Assembly: GCF_003590095.1 (NCBI RefSeq) | Contig: NW_020800153.1 | Span: 55,118-119,117, forward strand | From: Trichoplusia ni | Taxonomy: Eukaryota; Arthropoda; Insecta; Lepidoptera; Noctuidae | Length of the DNA stretch: 64,000 bases | Direction of reading: 5' to 3' | Made by a program: the position numbers and the translations under genes | Notes under the pieces: generated by a model | Seen by the model: only the letters and a program-made list of their open reading frames with translations | Database searches by the model: none | Told to the model about the DNA's origin: nothing | Part shown: positions 12,101-23,429 of the stretch, piece after piece | How positions within the stretch are numbered: position 1 is the stretch's first letter | Layout: each line of letters begins with the position of its first letter

Positions 12101-14619
12101 ATTTTTATCATACTCTACAGACTCTGTTAAGATTTAGCAAATTTGAAAGAATACCTTATAATAAATTCCCACATCTGATTCGAAATTGAACACCAATATT
12201 ATGATGCTAAATATTCACCAATTCGCTCATCGATAGTTTTGGTAATGAAAAACACACCCTAACCAAGTTCCATGCAACCGAAACACACCTAATATCAGAT
12301 CATCGATGTCTGCCAACACCTCAGAATTCCCAACAATCTCGAGTTCCGACTTCGACCTATGACGAAATCAAAGCAAAACCTCTTTTAAAGGAAAATAAAG
12401 CAAGAAGGTACCAGCTCAGCTAGTTGACAAAGTTTATTAAAACATTAAATTAATTATTAGGGTTGTACGGTCGCTCGCAAAGCACTCCAGTAAAAAAGCA
12501 ACCAGAGTTTTAAACATCAACAGAAATAACTTGCATCATTATTCATTAACACGCTTTTTCTTCTTGTGGTCAAATATGAAAAATCCTGACAGATCGAAGT
12601 GGGTAAAAATCATGTCTAAAAGAGTCGGTTACGAACAAACAAACAGGGGAAGGTAATCATAGGGACTTAGTATAACAACCTCCTTGAATAGGTATCGCAG
12701 TTATTGCGTGAAAACTACATGCCTAGGGGTATCAAAAACTTGTGGCTGAAACGAAGCGACAATTCAGCTGCGAGAGACGCTCAGAACTTCATTTGAGTAT
12801 CCAAAAAACCACTAAGTCTTAAAGAGGAATTCAAAAACGTCACTTCACTTGGTAACTATCTCCAATGAATGTTTGTATCTAGCGTCCAGCTTCAGTGTGA
12901 TACTTGGAAACCACTAACAACTATGAATTAAGACGAGAGAGATATGAGTGTCAAGACCCGGTACCGTTCAAGTATTATTCTTTCTAAGGACATACGTTAG
13001 TGAGGGAAATGGATTTGATTTAGATAAACTTGGTCTCAGAGAGTATTGTGTTGAGAGGGGTGGACGATAACAGTGGTCTTTCCCCTCCTCAAGTGAAGCT
13101 TGTTCCTGTAGCTAGGAGAGAATCGGATTTGATTTGGTCAAACCAAAAAAACTCCACTTCCCAAGAAAGTGTTTCCAAATTGATATTTAGTTGAAATTAA
13201 TTTATCTATCAAACGGTTGGTATTACGAAATTGCTATTGAGAACACGTAATGACACCGCACGGGCGAATACAGGGGGTTTTGTATGTTTGACGATACAGG
13301 GTGGTGCCGGATGCTCTCGGCTGCATCGCGGCTCGTGGCTGGTCCTGTATAAGCCCAGTTAGCGACCATCTCGCTCTAGTGTACACGACATACGTAACAC
13401 ACTCTAGCCCTACGAATTTAGCTTATAATCATAAATCATACATAAAAAAAAATATTGCATTTCTTTTACTAGATCGATGTATTGTAACAAAAGTGAAATT
13501 ATAAATGTAAGAACAGAAAAAAAATGAAAAAAAAAATAATGTGATTCATATGTTTATTCGATGTATTCAAATGGGTATAATATAATAGTAAATGTTTCAT
13601 TATATATGGTATGAACCGCTTTATATGGTCTGTGTGTAGTGATATACGCACCGCGGTAGAAGTAGACAAGTCTAACATGTTCCCCGCTGACATAGCACCA
13701 CACCGTAGCGACCACCACGGCTTGTCTGTGGCGCCAACACACGCCCTACTCTTACTAAAATAACAGCGAAACAGCGGGTGGCTATCGATAGAAATAAAAT
13801 CCGAAAATATGTCGTAATTATATTAGAGAAACGTGTTATGTAAACAAATTTTACAATTATCGTATATACCTACTAACATATTATAATAAAAATAGTGAAT
13901 TTCATGATGCGGCTGTGTTGCAATCAATCCTTATGCCAATGAACTTTGGAATCCAACAAATCGGGAACCCGTATCAAGTAAATAGTGTTTAAGAGGAAAT
14001 TATTGTCATTTGAGACAATTCACATGCTAGGGCACCTCACTACGCAGCGCGGCGGTAATTTACAACAAAAATATATTAATATAAAGAAGAGTCCAAAAAT
14101 CAAAAAGTATCAAAACGGATAATATACGGTTCAAAAATTGCATGTGCACACTAAAATACTTCTTAAATATTCAGAAAAGTCAAAATTTTACCTAAATGGG
14201 CCTAAATCATCATTACTATAATAAAAACAATGGCAAATAGTCACAACATTTATTGCACACAAAGCACACAGATAGTAAAGAAAAAAATATCGCAAGAGAT
14301 CCTTAAAACAACTAAATTATAAATAAAAACGCCCAATCTTAGGATGTAGAGACTAAAATACGAAACACATGAAACACTATGAAGGAAATATCGTCGAAAT
14401 TATATTCTCAAAAAGGCTTCAACAGCAATAAAATCTACATGAAAACTGGAGCATGCAAGATCTTTTTAACATTGGATATGCCATCAATATATTCAAACAA
14501 TATTTCCCTATCATAGATTCAGACATTTCCACATTTAACATACAAAAAAAAAACGTCACGGATTGTATCTAATTCGAGATTTTAAGATACAAAAGGAAAT
14601 AGGATAGTTTTGGTCTAGA
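12101..14619. other. Intergenic stretch, nothing recognised
   Basis: AT-rich, mostly repeat-free sequence. A moderately GC-rich patch near 13,240-13,400 has no identifiable product. Open frames at 13,300-13,740 are short and without family resemblance. Confidence 0.4.
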
Positions 14620-14779
14620 GTAGACAATGTCCGTCAATCAATTTGATCATTACAAAGGATGTGAAACAAACCTCACGCTCGGGCCGCCACTAACACTATT
14701 TTGGCACCAAAACTTAAGTCACTGTCACGAATTAGCGTCCACTGTCATTTTCCGTAAACAAGTCCCGTTGTTATCCCGT

Positions 14780-15260
14780 CACAAACCACTTAATATTCAC
14801 ATAAATCAGCGCGCAGCGGCGCGCCGCCCGCCGACAGCTCGGAGCTCGATTGATTACCGGTCTAACCTTAGGCTAAAAAAACACTCTGCGCAGGTGACCT
14901 GCATTCGTAACCGCACAACGAACACAACAAAAAATTAGCTCAGCGCTCATATTTGAGCGAAATAACATATTCTGAGGCTAGGGACGTTTAAAAAGACATT
15001 AGAACATCGTTTGTTTACGTCGCCTGTAAAAACTGAAAGGACTGCACCGGCGGCGGCTGTAAATCAATACATTCACCTAGTTTGCAAGCAATAGCTCATG
15101 TGCAAGGAGCTGACAGCGCCGCGCGGCGGGACGCGGAACTAACGGCGGCACTAACTTTGAATGTCGGCTCCCATCTGTTGCGCCGTCCTGACGCAATATA
15201 GATAGCACTCGAAGCGAGAGTTATTGCCTCCATTTCGCTCCGTTCGCGCGCTTTTCACAA
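14780..15260. promoter_or_regulatory. GC/CpG-rich island, candidate promoter or 5' exon
   Basis: Three dense CpG-containing patches occur in otherwise AT-rich DNA: around GCGCAGCGGCGCGCCGCCCG (14,810), CACCGGCGGCGGCTG (15,045) and GCCGCGCGGCGGGACGCGG (15,118). No repeat homology was seen. Such islands in insects often mark promoters or conserved regulatory DNA, but no TATA box, start codon or splice donor could be assigned to a gene. Confidence 0.3.
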
Positions 15261-15652
15261 TGACGCGCGGTCTTATGTTAGCGCCAACAGAATATTTGAT
15301 GAGGTGCCGAGCTTTCTTAATACTTTCGTATATTAATATAGATAATTTGTGTAATTTTAAGTATACTGCATTAGTACATTCCATTGGGTTCCCGATTCGC
15401 GTGGACGTTTTCAATATCATTATTGTAGGGTCGATTTTCCGCTTGTAACCGGCTGTTGGATAAATATTTAGCACAGTTTTTTATGGAACCGTGATATTTA
15501 GGTTTATAATTTTTGATAAAATATATTTTTTACTTATCGTATACATGTACCTTTTATAAGCACTATTTCTACGCTTTTTTTACACGAATTTTATTTCTAA
15601 AAGCTTCTTCAACCTTTAAATGAGACCTCATATATTATTAGATGAATTGTTA

Positions 15653-15808
15653 GGCTCTTCATAAACGACGCAACGCAAGTCTTTATAGTCGACGATTGAT
15701 TCTCCATCGTTTGCTTATGTACGAAGCTCTCAGAGTTAATATGGCGGCAATCGCTTGGAGATTCAATCTTCGGAGTGTAATTTGGCGTTGCGTCGTATAT
15801 GAAAAGCC
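15653..15808. mobile_element. 156-bp hairpin element flanked by TTA (candidate Harbinger-type MITE)
   Basis: The outer arms GGCTCTTCATAAACGACGC and GCGTCGTATATGAAAAGCC are complementary. Pairing continues inward to the GATTGATTCTCCA / TGGAGATTCAATC block, so each arm is about 57 nt with scattered mismatches, and the loop is about 40 nt. TTA directly flanks both ends (15650-15652 and 15809-15811), matching the 3-bp target duplication of the PIF/Harbinger superfamily. A hairpin RNA precursor is an alternative. Confidence 0.55.
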
Positions 15809-16179
15809 TTAGACTTTTAAACAATATTATCTTACTCTATAAATAAGTAATGAATATTAAGTATCTATAACATCAAAAAGGTTGTTTGTATTTCTAATTA
15901 ATTAACTGACTAGGTAAGTTATCTGAGGTTGTATTTGAGAATAAAATTCAAAATTAGTCATAGTTCGAACAACGAGTTACCACGATGCACTGTCGGTTTC
16001 GAAAAAGCGTTTAGAAATATGAATATAGTTAATTATTTTCGACAGACTTACTCCTTACTGTATAAGATTGAACAGGTAATTAGATCAAATAATGCAAGTT
16101 GAGGTATCAACAGTCGGTTACTAGCTACACTTAACGTATGAATATATGTATGGACTTTTCCACGGAGGGGTCGTCTCGA

Positions 16180-16253
16180 TGACGTCCGTAATTACGTCAT
16201 CAATTTGCCAAATATCGTCACCGTTCTAGGGACTTATCGCCACGTGTGAGTCA
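16180..16253. promoter_or_regulatory. Motif cluster: two CREs, E-box, AP-1
   Basis: Within 74 bp there are TGACGTCC (16180), TTACGTCA (16192), CACGTG (16241) and TGAGTCA (16247). These match CREB/ATF, bHLH and AP-1 consensus sites. The surrounding DNA looks unique. Calling it an enhancer is inference from motif density alone. Confidence 0.3.
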
Positions 16254-18144
16254 AAGACACGTCGTGTTGCTTCCAACTGCAACAGTTTTATTCGATGGCG
16301 CTAGGTTTCTGGATGTCGTGACCCGAGTCTGAAAAGCCGCGCCGTTTTTCTGACTATCCAGATATTAGATAAGCCAAATTGTTTAGGGCTCAAAACTAAA
16401 TGAATTCTTTAATGAAATTATACATGAATACGCGGTTAACTTAGCTCTTGAATTGGCTTTAAAAGTGATTTGGAAATCTTTGGTTGTATTAAAATGAGAT
16501 TAAATTTTATGGTCGTTCAGTTAGTTCGGCTAACTGTAACCGCATTTGTTATCCGCGTGACAATTTTATATTCTAGTAAAGTTAAGTATTTAGTATTAAA
16601 AATTAGTAAAAATTGTATTTGATTTGCATTTTTGGACGCAGTTTTTTGAAAATTGTATTTGTTATTGTCGCTTGGATAAAATTGTTATTGTAATTCGAAA
16701 CGTGACGTGTTTTTAGGGTTGTGCAGCGCGTTATTTTTAGTTCTTTAGTAAGTTAAGCTTATGTTAATACATTTGACATGCCTGGAACTTTATTATTATT
16801 TATATCATTGAAGTTATTCAATATGAAATCGTTTGTCGCGGTGATACGATTGTCTTTTTTTCTCGACTTCGTTTTGAATAATTTGTCTTGTTCACAAGTT
16901 TAGGTGTACTGTAGAGCTCTCGCAGCCCTTACGAATACGTCACGCGTTCACGAAAAATTGAAGAAGAGAACTATGAATTAATTGTAATTGAAAATCTTTT
17001 CGTTTGTGAACAACTATGAGTCTGGATGGTCGTAAATGTTTTTGTGTTGTTATGAAACGTTTTGAAAAAGGCGAAGCTTTGATAATACACATTTTCTTAT
17101 AGTAGGTAGTAATATGTGTCGGCGTTTATATTTCCATGAGCCGTGTTGTATATAAACATTTAAAAATAGTTACTAATCATAAATATTTACAAAAATAAAC
17201 TGCGAAATGTAATAATAATGGTAATCGATACTGATTACTATTATTACGTGTTCGTTTTCTTTCTGATGTATGTATGTAGGTCTCTTCGGAGACGGACAAC
17301 GTAGCATACACATTTTATAATATTAAATTTTTCTTATATGTGGAAAGTGTGGTGTTTTCTTTTCCTACGTACTCACTGTCCGACGTCTAACGTAGTTCCT
17401 CCTAAAGTTGATCCTGTCACATCCTTTGGATCACAAATCACTTGATTAATTACACAATTAACACAGTTTTACACACAACGCGAATTGTTCACGAGCGAGA
17501 GGTACGTCCGCTCGGTAAGGCTTTCGCCGCTTTAATGAGCGTCATCCAAAACTAAGGAGGCTATTTTTAGAACTTTACCAACGGTCTATCGATCAGGTAC
17601 TTGCACTTAATATTGCACACACAAGTCTTACCTGTTGATGTTCAATGTTTTAACTAGAATGGGTATTCGAATAGTGTATTTCTATTCTCTACTTGGTCTA
17701 ATAAATGTCATTCGTGTTTTAAAGACTGCATCTTTACATCAGAGTAAATTGTTTTTTTTCTGTTGCCTGAATGAGTCTTTATAACGTTAGTTACCTATAG
17801 ATCTGATGGTTCTAGGTGAGCGGTTCTAAAATATCATTCCAATGGAGAAGAATTGCCAAGAAACTAAAAAGTCCCTTTTTTTAACCCCCAGGGGGTTTTA
17901 TTAGTTTAACATCTGTGTCTCTCCGTCTCATCATAACTCACTAAAAAAAATAGTGATTTTATTTTAGTTCATTTTGTATTAAAGATAAATTAGGTGAGAG
18001 TGTTCAAAGACATGTTTGATAAAAATCGGTCGAACCGTTAAAAATCACGAAATAATAGGCCTGATGACTAGGTACTTAAAGTAAACACATTTAAATAAAA
18101 TAAATAAATAAATAAATTTAACACATAAACACATATTTAGCTTT
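16254..18144. other. Non-coding stretch
   Basis: Largely unique-looking AT-rich DNA. A patch at 17,480-17,560 (GAGCGAGAGGTACGTCC and neighbours) is more GC-rich but cannot be tied to a gene. From about 17,870 repeat-like DNA resumes, and an AAAT microsatellite lies near 18,095-18,118. Confidence 0.4.
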
Positions 18145-18312
18145 TCCCACTATGCGCGACATGTCGCGGCTTCGATCCCCCGTAGGACAAGCATTTGTGT
18201 GATCCATTAATGCTTGTTCTGAGTCTGGGTGTCTTGGTGCATGTAACGTGAATGTTTGTGAAATCCCCGCGACACAAGGATTAAATTCCTTAATGCGGGA
18301 GTCTTTAAAATA
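18145..18312 (+). repeat. tRNA-like SINE (family B), + copy
   Basis: Contains the CGACATGTCGCGGCTTCGAT head with a B-box-like core, then GTAGGACAAGC, a GAGTCTGGGTGTCTTGG block and a CCCGCGACACAAGG segment. The same head recurs at 18535-18660, 35160-35286 and 61632-61800. Confidence 0.6.
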
Positions 18313-18534
18313 AATGTATACAAAGAAATGACGTCACTTAATTTAAATTCACTATGCCTACATCAATTTGGCTGCGGGAAAAGAAGAAAAAATACCTTAT
18401 TTATTAAGCCCCTCTCCTACACTTTGAAGCAGTTTAAAATTTAATTTGGATTGTTCAGGTAAATTAAAAAAAAAAACGTGTCTAATATCTATCAAACGGT
18501 CTAATCATTTTATTATTCTCGCAGTAAAGACTTT

Positions 18535-18660
18535 CATCCTTGAGTCGCGGTCCTATTCACAAACATTCAAGTCACATAAATACTTTTCCCACGCGGGAAT
18601 CGAACCCGCGACACGTCGCGCTCAATAAGTTTGGCGTGGTGGCAACCAGTATTAGCTGGT
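18535..18660 (-). repeat. tRNA-like SINE (family B), - copy
   Basis: Reverse copy: ACGCGGGAATCGAACCCGCG (B-box complement), then ACACGTCGCGCTCAA and TTTGGCGTGGTGGCAACC toward the 5' head. It lies about 220 bp from the + copy in inverted orientation. Confidence 0.65.
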
Positions 18661-18734
18661 GGCCTCTATCGCGCAAGATCCGTTCAGTAGTTTTAAATAG
18701 ATTTATTTATTTATTTCAATATATATAACTATCA

Positions 18735-19097
18735 GGAGCTCGTGGCTAAGCTATAACCGCAGAAGTGAAACGATCACATGTTAAGCTATGCTTGACACGG
18801 TTGGTCCGTAGATGGGTGACCATCTTTGTCATAAGGAGTTCCTCCGTGTTTCGGAAGGTACGTTAAATTGTGGGTTCCGGCTGTTATTCTTACATCTTTG
18901 ACAGTCGTTACAGGTAGTCAGAAGCTTGAAAAGTCTGACAACCAGTCTAACCGAGGGGTATCGCGTCTCCCAGGTGACTGGGTTGAGGAGGTCAGATAGG
19001 CAGTCGCTACTTGTAAAACAGTGGTACTTAGCTGAAACCTTTAGACTGGTACCCGACCCCAACATAGTTGGGAAAAGGGTAGGCCAATGATGATGAC
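18735..19097 (+). repeat. 5S rRNA-like SINE, full-length copy
   Basis: The head shows the internal control region expected of a 5S-derived promoter: CGATCACATGTTAAGC resembles 5S box A, and GTCCGTAGATGGGTGACC resembles 5S box C, spaced about as in 5S genes. The body includes TTGTGGGTTCCGGCTG, the GACTGGGTTGAGGAGGTC block, ACCCGACCCCAACATAGTTG and an ATGATGATG tail. Other copies are at 4558-4688, 5572-5727 and 20540-20828. The architecture fits the SINE3 class; the lepidopteran assignment is from memory. Confidence 0.7.
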
Positions 19098-19284
19098 ATA
19101 TAACTATCATCACAGGCTTGACCTAATATAATATTGTAGTTATACTCATAACTACCCTATTATATTCTATTATATTAGTAAGCAAACTTACGGGTAGAGA
19201 AATATTCCCACTACCGGTAGTATTAGAGTCGGTGTCAAGTCGGTTTCTGTCGTTTATCGAAAAATCTTAATATAAAAAAAAAAA

Positions 19285-19405
19285 TACTATGCAAATCAAA
19301 AATGATCCCTCGGGAACATCAAATCGGGAATAAACCTATCCTATTTGTTATTTTTGGAAAGAGGAACAAACATCCATACATACAAACTTTCGCGTTTATA
19401 ACGTA
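19285..19405 (+). repeat. CTAGC-head type element, 3' portion
   Basis: AAAATGATCCCTCGGGAACA, ATCGGGAATAAACCTATCC, AGAGGAACAAACATCCATAC and CTTTCGCGTTTATAA appear in family order. The head is missing. Confidence 0.55.
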
Positions 19406-19464
19406 AGCAGGTTTAGCTAAACATAATTGTGAGTCCGCTAACTTCAACTTTCCCATATCCCGTA

Positions 19465-19670
19465 GAACTACAGAATGAATGAAATAGAATAAAGACCGAA
19501 ATTGAATGAATGAATCAGTCGAATGAAATGGAGACCGAAATGAATGAATGGATGTTTGTCAGAATAAACTCGTACAGCATGACAAATGAATACGCGAATG
19601 AAGTCTATCGATCATGTGAAACTGAATGAAAATGAATGAACGAGGGGTTGAGATGAATGAGTGAGTTTTA
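19465..19670. repeat. Degenerate GAAT-rich simple repeat
   Basis: Repeated GAATGAATGAA and ATGAATGAATG blocks are interrupted by ACCGAAAT-type spacers (GGAGACCGAAATGAATGAAT near 19,530). It is an imperfect minisatellite without coding meaning. Confidence 0.7.
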
Positions 19671-20539
19671 GCGGCGTGATTGAAGGAGCGAACTTTACCA
19701 ACGCATGTTGGGTTGACCTACTGATCTATATGAATAGAATGCATTCGCGAACCCTTATAAAGGTCGTCGTCCTTTTCCAATCGCTTTATTGTGGTTTGAA
19801 ATACTATTAGTATTTTTTATTTTAGGCATAAATATTTAAAAAATATTAGTTAAGAATGAACTAGCTGTGCTAGCGACTTCGTTCGCATGGAATTGTGACT
19901 TTACTCAGTAGTTTTTGGATATATTTTTGAAACTTTTTTTACATCATAGTAATTGGCAGTGCGAAAGAAAGAGCAGCAATAAGAACAAAGAGCCTGTCTT
20001 TATGTTTTTCAATAATTTTGTGAAATGATTAGACCTCCTCTCAGCAGGATATATCATTACGTCTTCATACTGTTTTAAACTCGCTGCAGAAGATATTTTT
20101 CATCTAAACTGTTACCTCGTGTTAAGCGTGGACTTTGGTGGCTTCGCTTCATTCTGTTACTTAAATCGTTAAAAAAAAGTCATCAAATTTATCTTATATC
20201 CAAGAAAATATTCGATTCAAAAGAAAACCATTATAAGACAAGAAGTGTGATAATAATGAAACAAAATGACAAAAGATTTTGACTCTGGAGAGATTGCCGC
20301 GACGATAAAAATTTAAATTAAAATCTTTAGCAAAATTGCATTACTCTGACTTGTCGATTTCATTTCCGTATCCCATTTTCCATCACCAATTTTATTATCA
20401 AAATAAATGAAGCTATGAATCCTCCTGATGATGTCATCAATATTGTATTACAGTGCGCTTAAATTTGAGTTACAATTCGAGTACATTTTCAAACCTTCGG
20501 TTATTTTTTCCCATTTTCACCCCCTTTAAACTTCTCAAC
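19671..20539. other. Non-coding stretch with small repeat remnants
   Basis: Holds a CTAGC-head remnant at about 19,860-19,935 (CTAGCGACTTCGTTCGCATG) and a SINE 3'-body fragment near 20,244-20,285 (ATAATGAAACAAAATGACAA). That fragment matches DNA adjoining the tRNA-like copy at 35022. No gene seen. Confidence 0.4.
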
Positions 20540-20828
20540 CATCATCATCGGCCTAGCCTTTTCCCAACTATGTTGGGGTCGGCTACCAGTCCAACCGGTT
20601 TCAGCTAAGTACCAGTGTTTTACAAGAAGCGACTGCCCGGCACCCCTTGGTTAGACTAGCGGTCAGACTTTTCAAGCTTTTTACTACCCGTAACGGCTGT
20701 CAAAGATGTAGGAATAACAACCGGGACCCAAAATTTAAAGTGCCTTCCAAAACACGGAGGAACTCGCTATGACAAAGATGGTCACCCATCTACGAACCAA
20801 CCGATGCGGTTATAGCTTAGTCACGACC
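20540..20828 (-). repeat. 5S-like SINE, internally deleted copy
   Basis: Reverse orientation. It runs from the CATCATCATCGG tail complement through CCAACTATGTTGGGGTCGG to the box-C complement GGTCACCCATCTACG and the head complement GGTTATAGCTTAGTCACGAC. The box-A-like block present at 18771-18786 is missing, so this copy should be promoter-dead. Confidence 0.7.
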
Positions 20829-21031
20829 TTTATTATTAAACTCTAGCTGTCCCTGCGTATTTATTACGTACCGCATAACAGTTGATGTACATTTGTTTTG
20901 CAGTTCGTCTTTATTTTCTCGCCGTTGAAACCTTACCTGGACTGGTACGAATATATCAAGGCTAAAATTATCCAAATCGGTCTAGCTGCTCTCGAGTTTT
21001 AGCGAGACTAACGAACAGCAATTCATCACTA

Positions 21032-21766
21032 CATATTATAAAACAGAAGCGCTTTTCCTGTCGTTATTTCCTCTTGACTACTCTAATCTTTGAAAATACT
21101 TGACGGATTTTGAAGCGGTTTTTTTAATAGATAATTTGATTTATGAGGAAGGTTTCATCTATGCATAATTTAGTAGAGGAACATAGTCAATTTTAGAGGT
21201 TTCAAATTTATTTACTATTCTTTTACGTTTTCAATGCAAACGCTGGCTTAACCGCACGACATACATCAAAATAATGTTCTACAATATTGTACACCATAAA
21301 AGATCTACAAATGAGAGCATATCTCTATCTTTTAAGGTTCACTCACAATAACCACTTCTTTTGTAACCATTTTATTTTATACTTTCATCGCAAACGCTGG
21401 CTTAACCCTACTACATACATCAAAATAATGTTTAACAATATTGTACACCATAAAAGATCTACAAAAAAGTCTCAGACATCATAATATATTTCTATCTTTT
21501 AAGATTGACTCACAATAACCATTATTTGGCTATTAATTTTATTCCAAAACAAAACATTTTTGGGAAGCCGTTTTTTGTTGAGATGGTACTTATCCTTATC
21601 AAAATAAATACGAATACTGTGACAAGTATTCAATTTTTCTTTCAAACACTTATTCCAAAGTTGTTTCATAACGATGATATGAATGCTTATCAAAATAAAT
21701 AACGTTAAAGAAATTCTGTAGCTTATATTAGCATTGCTCCCGTGCGAAGCCGGGGTGGCTTGCTAG
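21032..21766 (+). mobile_element. Non-autonomous Helitron, Lep1-like
   Basis: The 5' region contains TTGACGGATTTTGAAGCGG and AATAGATAATTTGATTTATG, blocks shared with 22490 and 63870. The 3' end CCCGTGCGAAGCCGGGG-TGGCTTGCTAG has a small CCCG/CGGG stem and the CTAG terminus followed by T, as Helitrons require. Inside, a block of about 155 bp beginning GCAAACGCTGGCTTAACC is present twice in direct orientation (from about 21,233 and 21,388). There is no coding capacity, so mobilisation would need an autonomous Helitron. Confidence 0.65.
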
Positions 21767-22070
21767 TTTTTATATAAAAGATAAAAAAATAAGAAGATTT
21801 TGTAAAATATTTTAGAAAACTATATAATAATAATGATTACTTAATGTATCAATACCTACTTGAAATAAATACATAAAATTAATGAATGTATACTTAAATA
21901 TAATCTTTTAAGTTTTTTAATATAACCTTTTATTATTAACTTCCTCTACCCGCGACTTCGTCTGCGAGGACATCATAATTGGGTCTAAAAAGATGCGAAA
22001 ATTATAGACTTATGAATAAGAACGAATAAAAATAATATGAAAAGTAACAAAAAGGAACTTCCTGCATTGG

Positions 22071-22143
22071 TGGCCACGACAGGATTCGAACCTGCGACCG
22101 CCGAAGCTGTGTTCGGTCGCTCTGACCTCTGAGCTACGTGGCC
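22071..22143 (-). repeat. tRNA-like sequence, 73 nt (SINE head or tRNA pseudogene)
   Basis: Folds as a cloverleaf with a perfect acceptor stem (GGCCACG/CGTGGCC), D stem GCTC/GAGC and T stem GCAGG/CCTGT with loop TTCGAAT. The anticodon arm is abnormal: CCGAA/TTCGG encloses only six nucleotides (CACAGC), so no canonical U33 and anticodon can be assigned. The A-box region TAGCTCAGAGG and B box GGTTCGAATCC look usable by Pol III. The locus at 35022 has the same geometry and a related downstream sequence, so a SINE head is more likely than a decoding tRNA. Confidence 0.6.
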
Positions 22144-22489
22144 TTGTGGAAACATATTTCAAATTTACCTTCACATGAACGTAGCCGGAAATCAGCAATG
22201 CAATGTGGAACGTAGCACCCTAGACATAGAGTACAATTTAGCGATTCCCGCTGTAACGAGAATAGGGGGCACGTGACGGTTTGTTTAGGCGCCAGGGAAT
22301 CAAATAGTAAACTATAGAGCAAAAGTTGCGTGGACTAAAAAATGAATCCGATTTTTTTTATATCATCAAACACACGGACGAGGTCGCGGGCAATAGCTAG
22401 TATCTAATAAAGCAGCGTTCTTCTTTGTCATGAAAATTGGTTTGGCACCGACTTCAAATAGAGGTGTGTGTTATAATATCCTTATATAC

Positions 22490-22945
22490 ATATTATAAAA
22501 CAAAGTCCCCCGCCGCGTCTGTCTGTCTGTCTGTTCGCGATAAACTAGAAAAGTACTGAACGGATTTTTATGCGGTTTTGAACAATAGATAGAGCAATTC
22601 TTGAGGAAGGTTTTAGTGTATAATAAATTTAGGTTTTGTGTAAACTGACGATATTACATCGATATTAGTTAAACATGTCGGAAAAAATTAAGCCATTCGA
22701 GAACTTTCCTCGAGAACGCTGCCAAAACCTTTTGAGTTACAACAAAACAATGTATGGCGGGTTTGTACCTCTTTAATAGATCTACAAAAAAGTCCGCAGT
22801 GGTATATGTCTATCTTCCAAGGATATCCCACAATAACCATTTTCATGTGTTTTCTTAATACAGTAAAATTATGGGTTATATACGAGCCTATTTTAAACAA
22901 TACAGTGTTAATCCTTATCCAAATAAATAAGTTAGATATATTATG
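22490..22945 (+). mobile_element. Helitron-like element, 5' portion
   Basis: Starts near TATTATAAAACAAAGTCCCC and has GTCTGTCTGTCTGTTCGCGA, GTACTGAACGGATTTTTATG and ATTCTTGAGGAAGGTTTTAG. Later it has the AGATCTACAAAAAAGTCCGC and CACAATAACCATTT blocks shared with 21,280-21,540. The CTAG 3' end is not found. Confidence 0.5.
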
Positions 22946-23079
22946 CATGTAATATAGAACAAAATTGCCTTTTACACTACACCAAATAAGTTAATAGGTT
23001 ATCGTAATATTAAAATCTCCGCGCGAGAAATTAAAAATCGATGAAATGTAGCGAAGATATCGTTGGCATCTATATACTA

Positions 23080-23292
23080 ATATATAATACTGAAGAGTTT
23101 GTTTGTTTGTTTGAACGCGCTAATCTCAGGAACTACTGGTTCGAATTAAAAAAAATATTTTTATGTTGAATAGACCATTAATCGAGGAAGGTTTTAGGCT
23201 ATATATCATCACGCTGCGACCAATAGGAGCGAAGAAAAAGTCATAACTAATATCTTCTAACCACGCAGACGAAGTCGCGGGCAACAGCTAGT
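23080..23292 (-). repeat. CTAGC-head element, complete copy
   Basis: Read on the - strand: CTAGCTGTTGCCCGCGACTT, then the GGTTAGAAGATATTAG block, TGATATATAGCCTAAAACC and a GTTTGTTTGTTTG-complement region, ending near TATAATATATTAGTATAT. It is the mirror of the copy at 40411-40690. Confidence 0.7.
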
Positions 23293-23429
23293 AGATAATA
23301 TAAATTATTTTATTCTTTTCAGTTGGTTTTATTGAAGGCGGTTCATTTTTTACTAATTTATAGTCTTTCTGTTTTTTAATAAGAATTTTTGATTTATTTT
23401 TTATTTTAAAGTGACAGTTTCTTAATTTA

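Noticed and set aside
14627..14938. 103-codon open frame as a gene
   Set aside because: No domain, no splice context, and its end runs into the GC-rich island; openness is compatible with chance.
18735..18850. A true 5S rRNA gene
   Set aside because: Only the internal promoter boxes resemble 5S; the outer helices do not close, and the segment is joined to a repeated SINE body.
22071..22143. A functional tRNA gene
   Set aside because: The anticodon loop has six nucleotides and no U33 in place, and the locus shares unusual geometry and flanks with another copy; a SINE head or pseudogene fits better.
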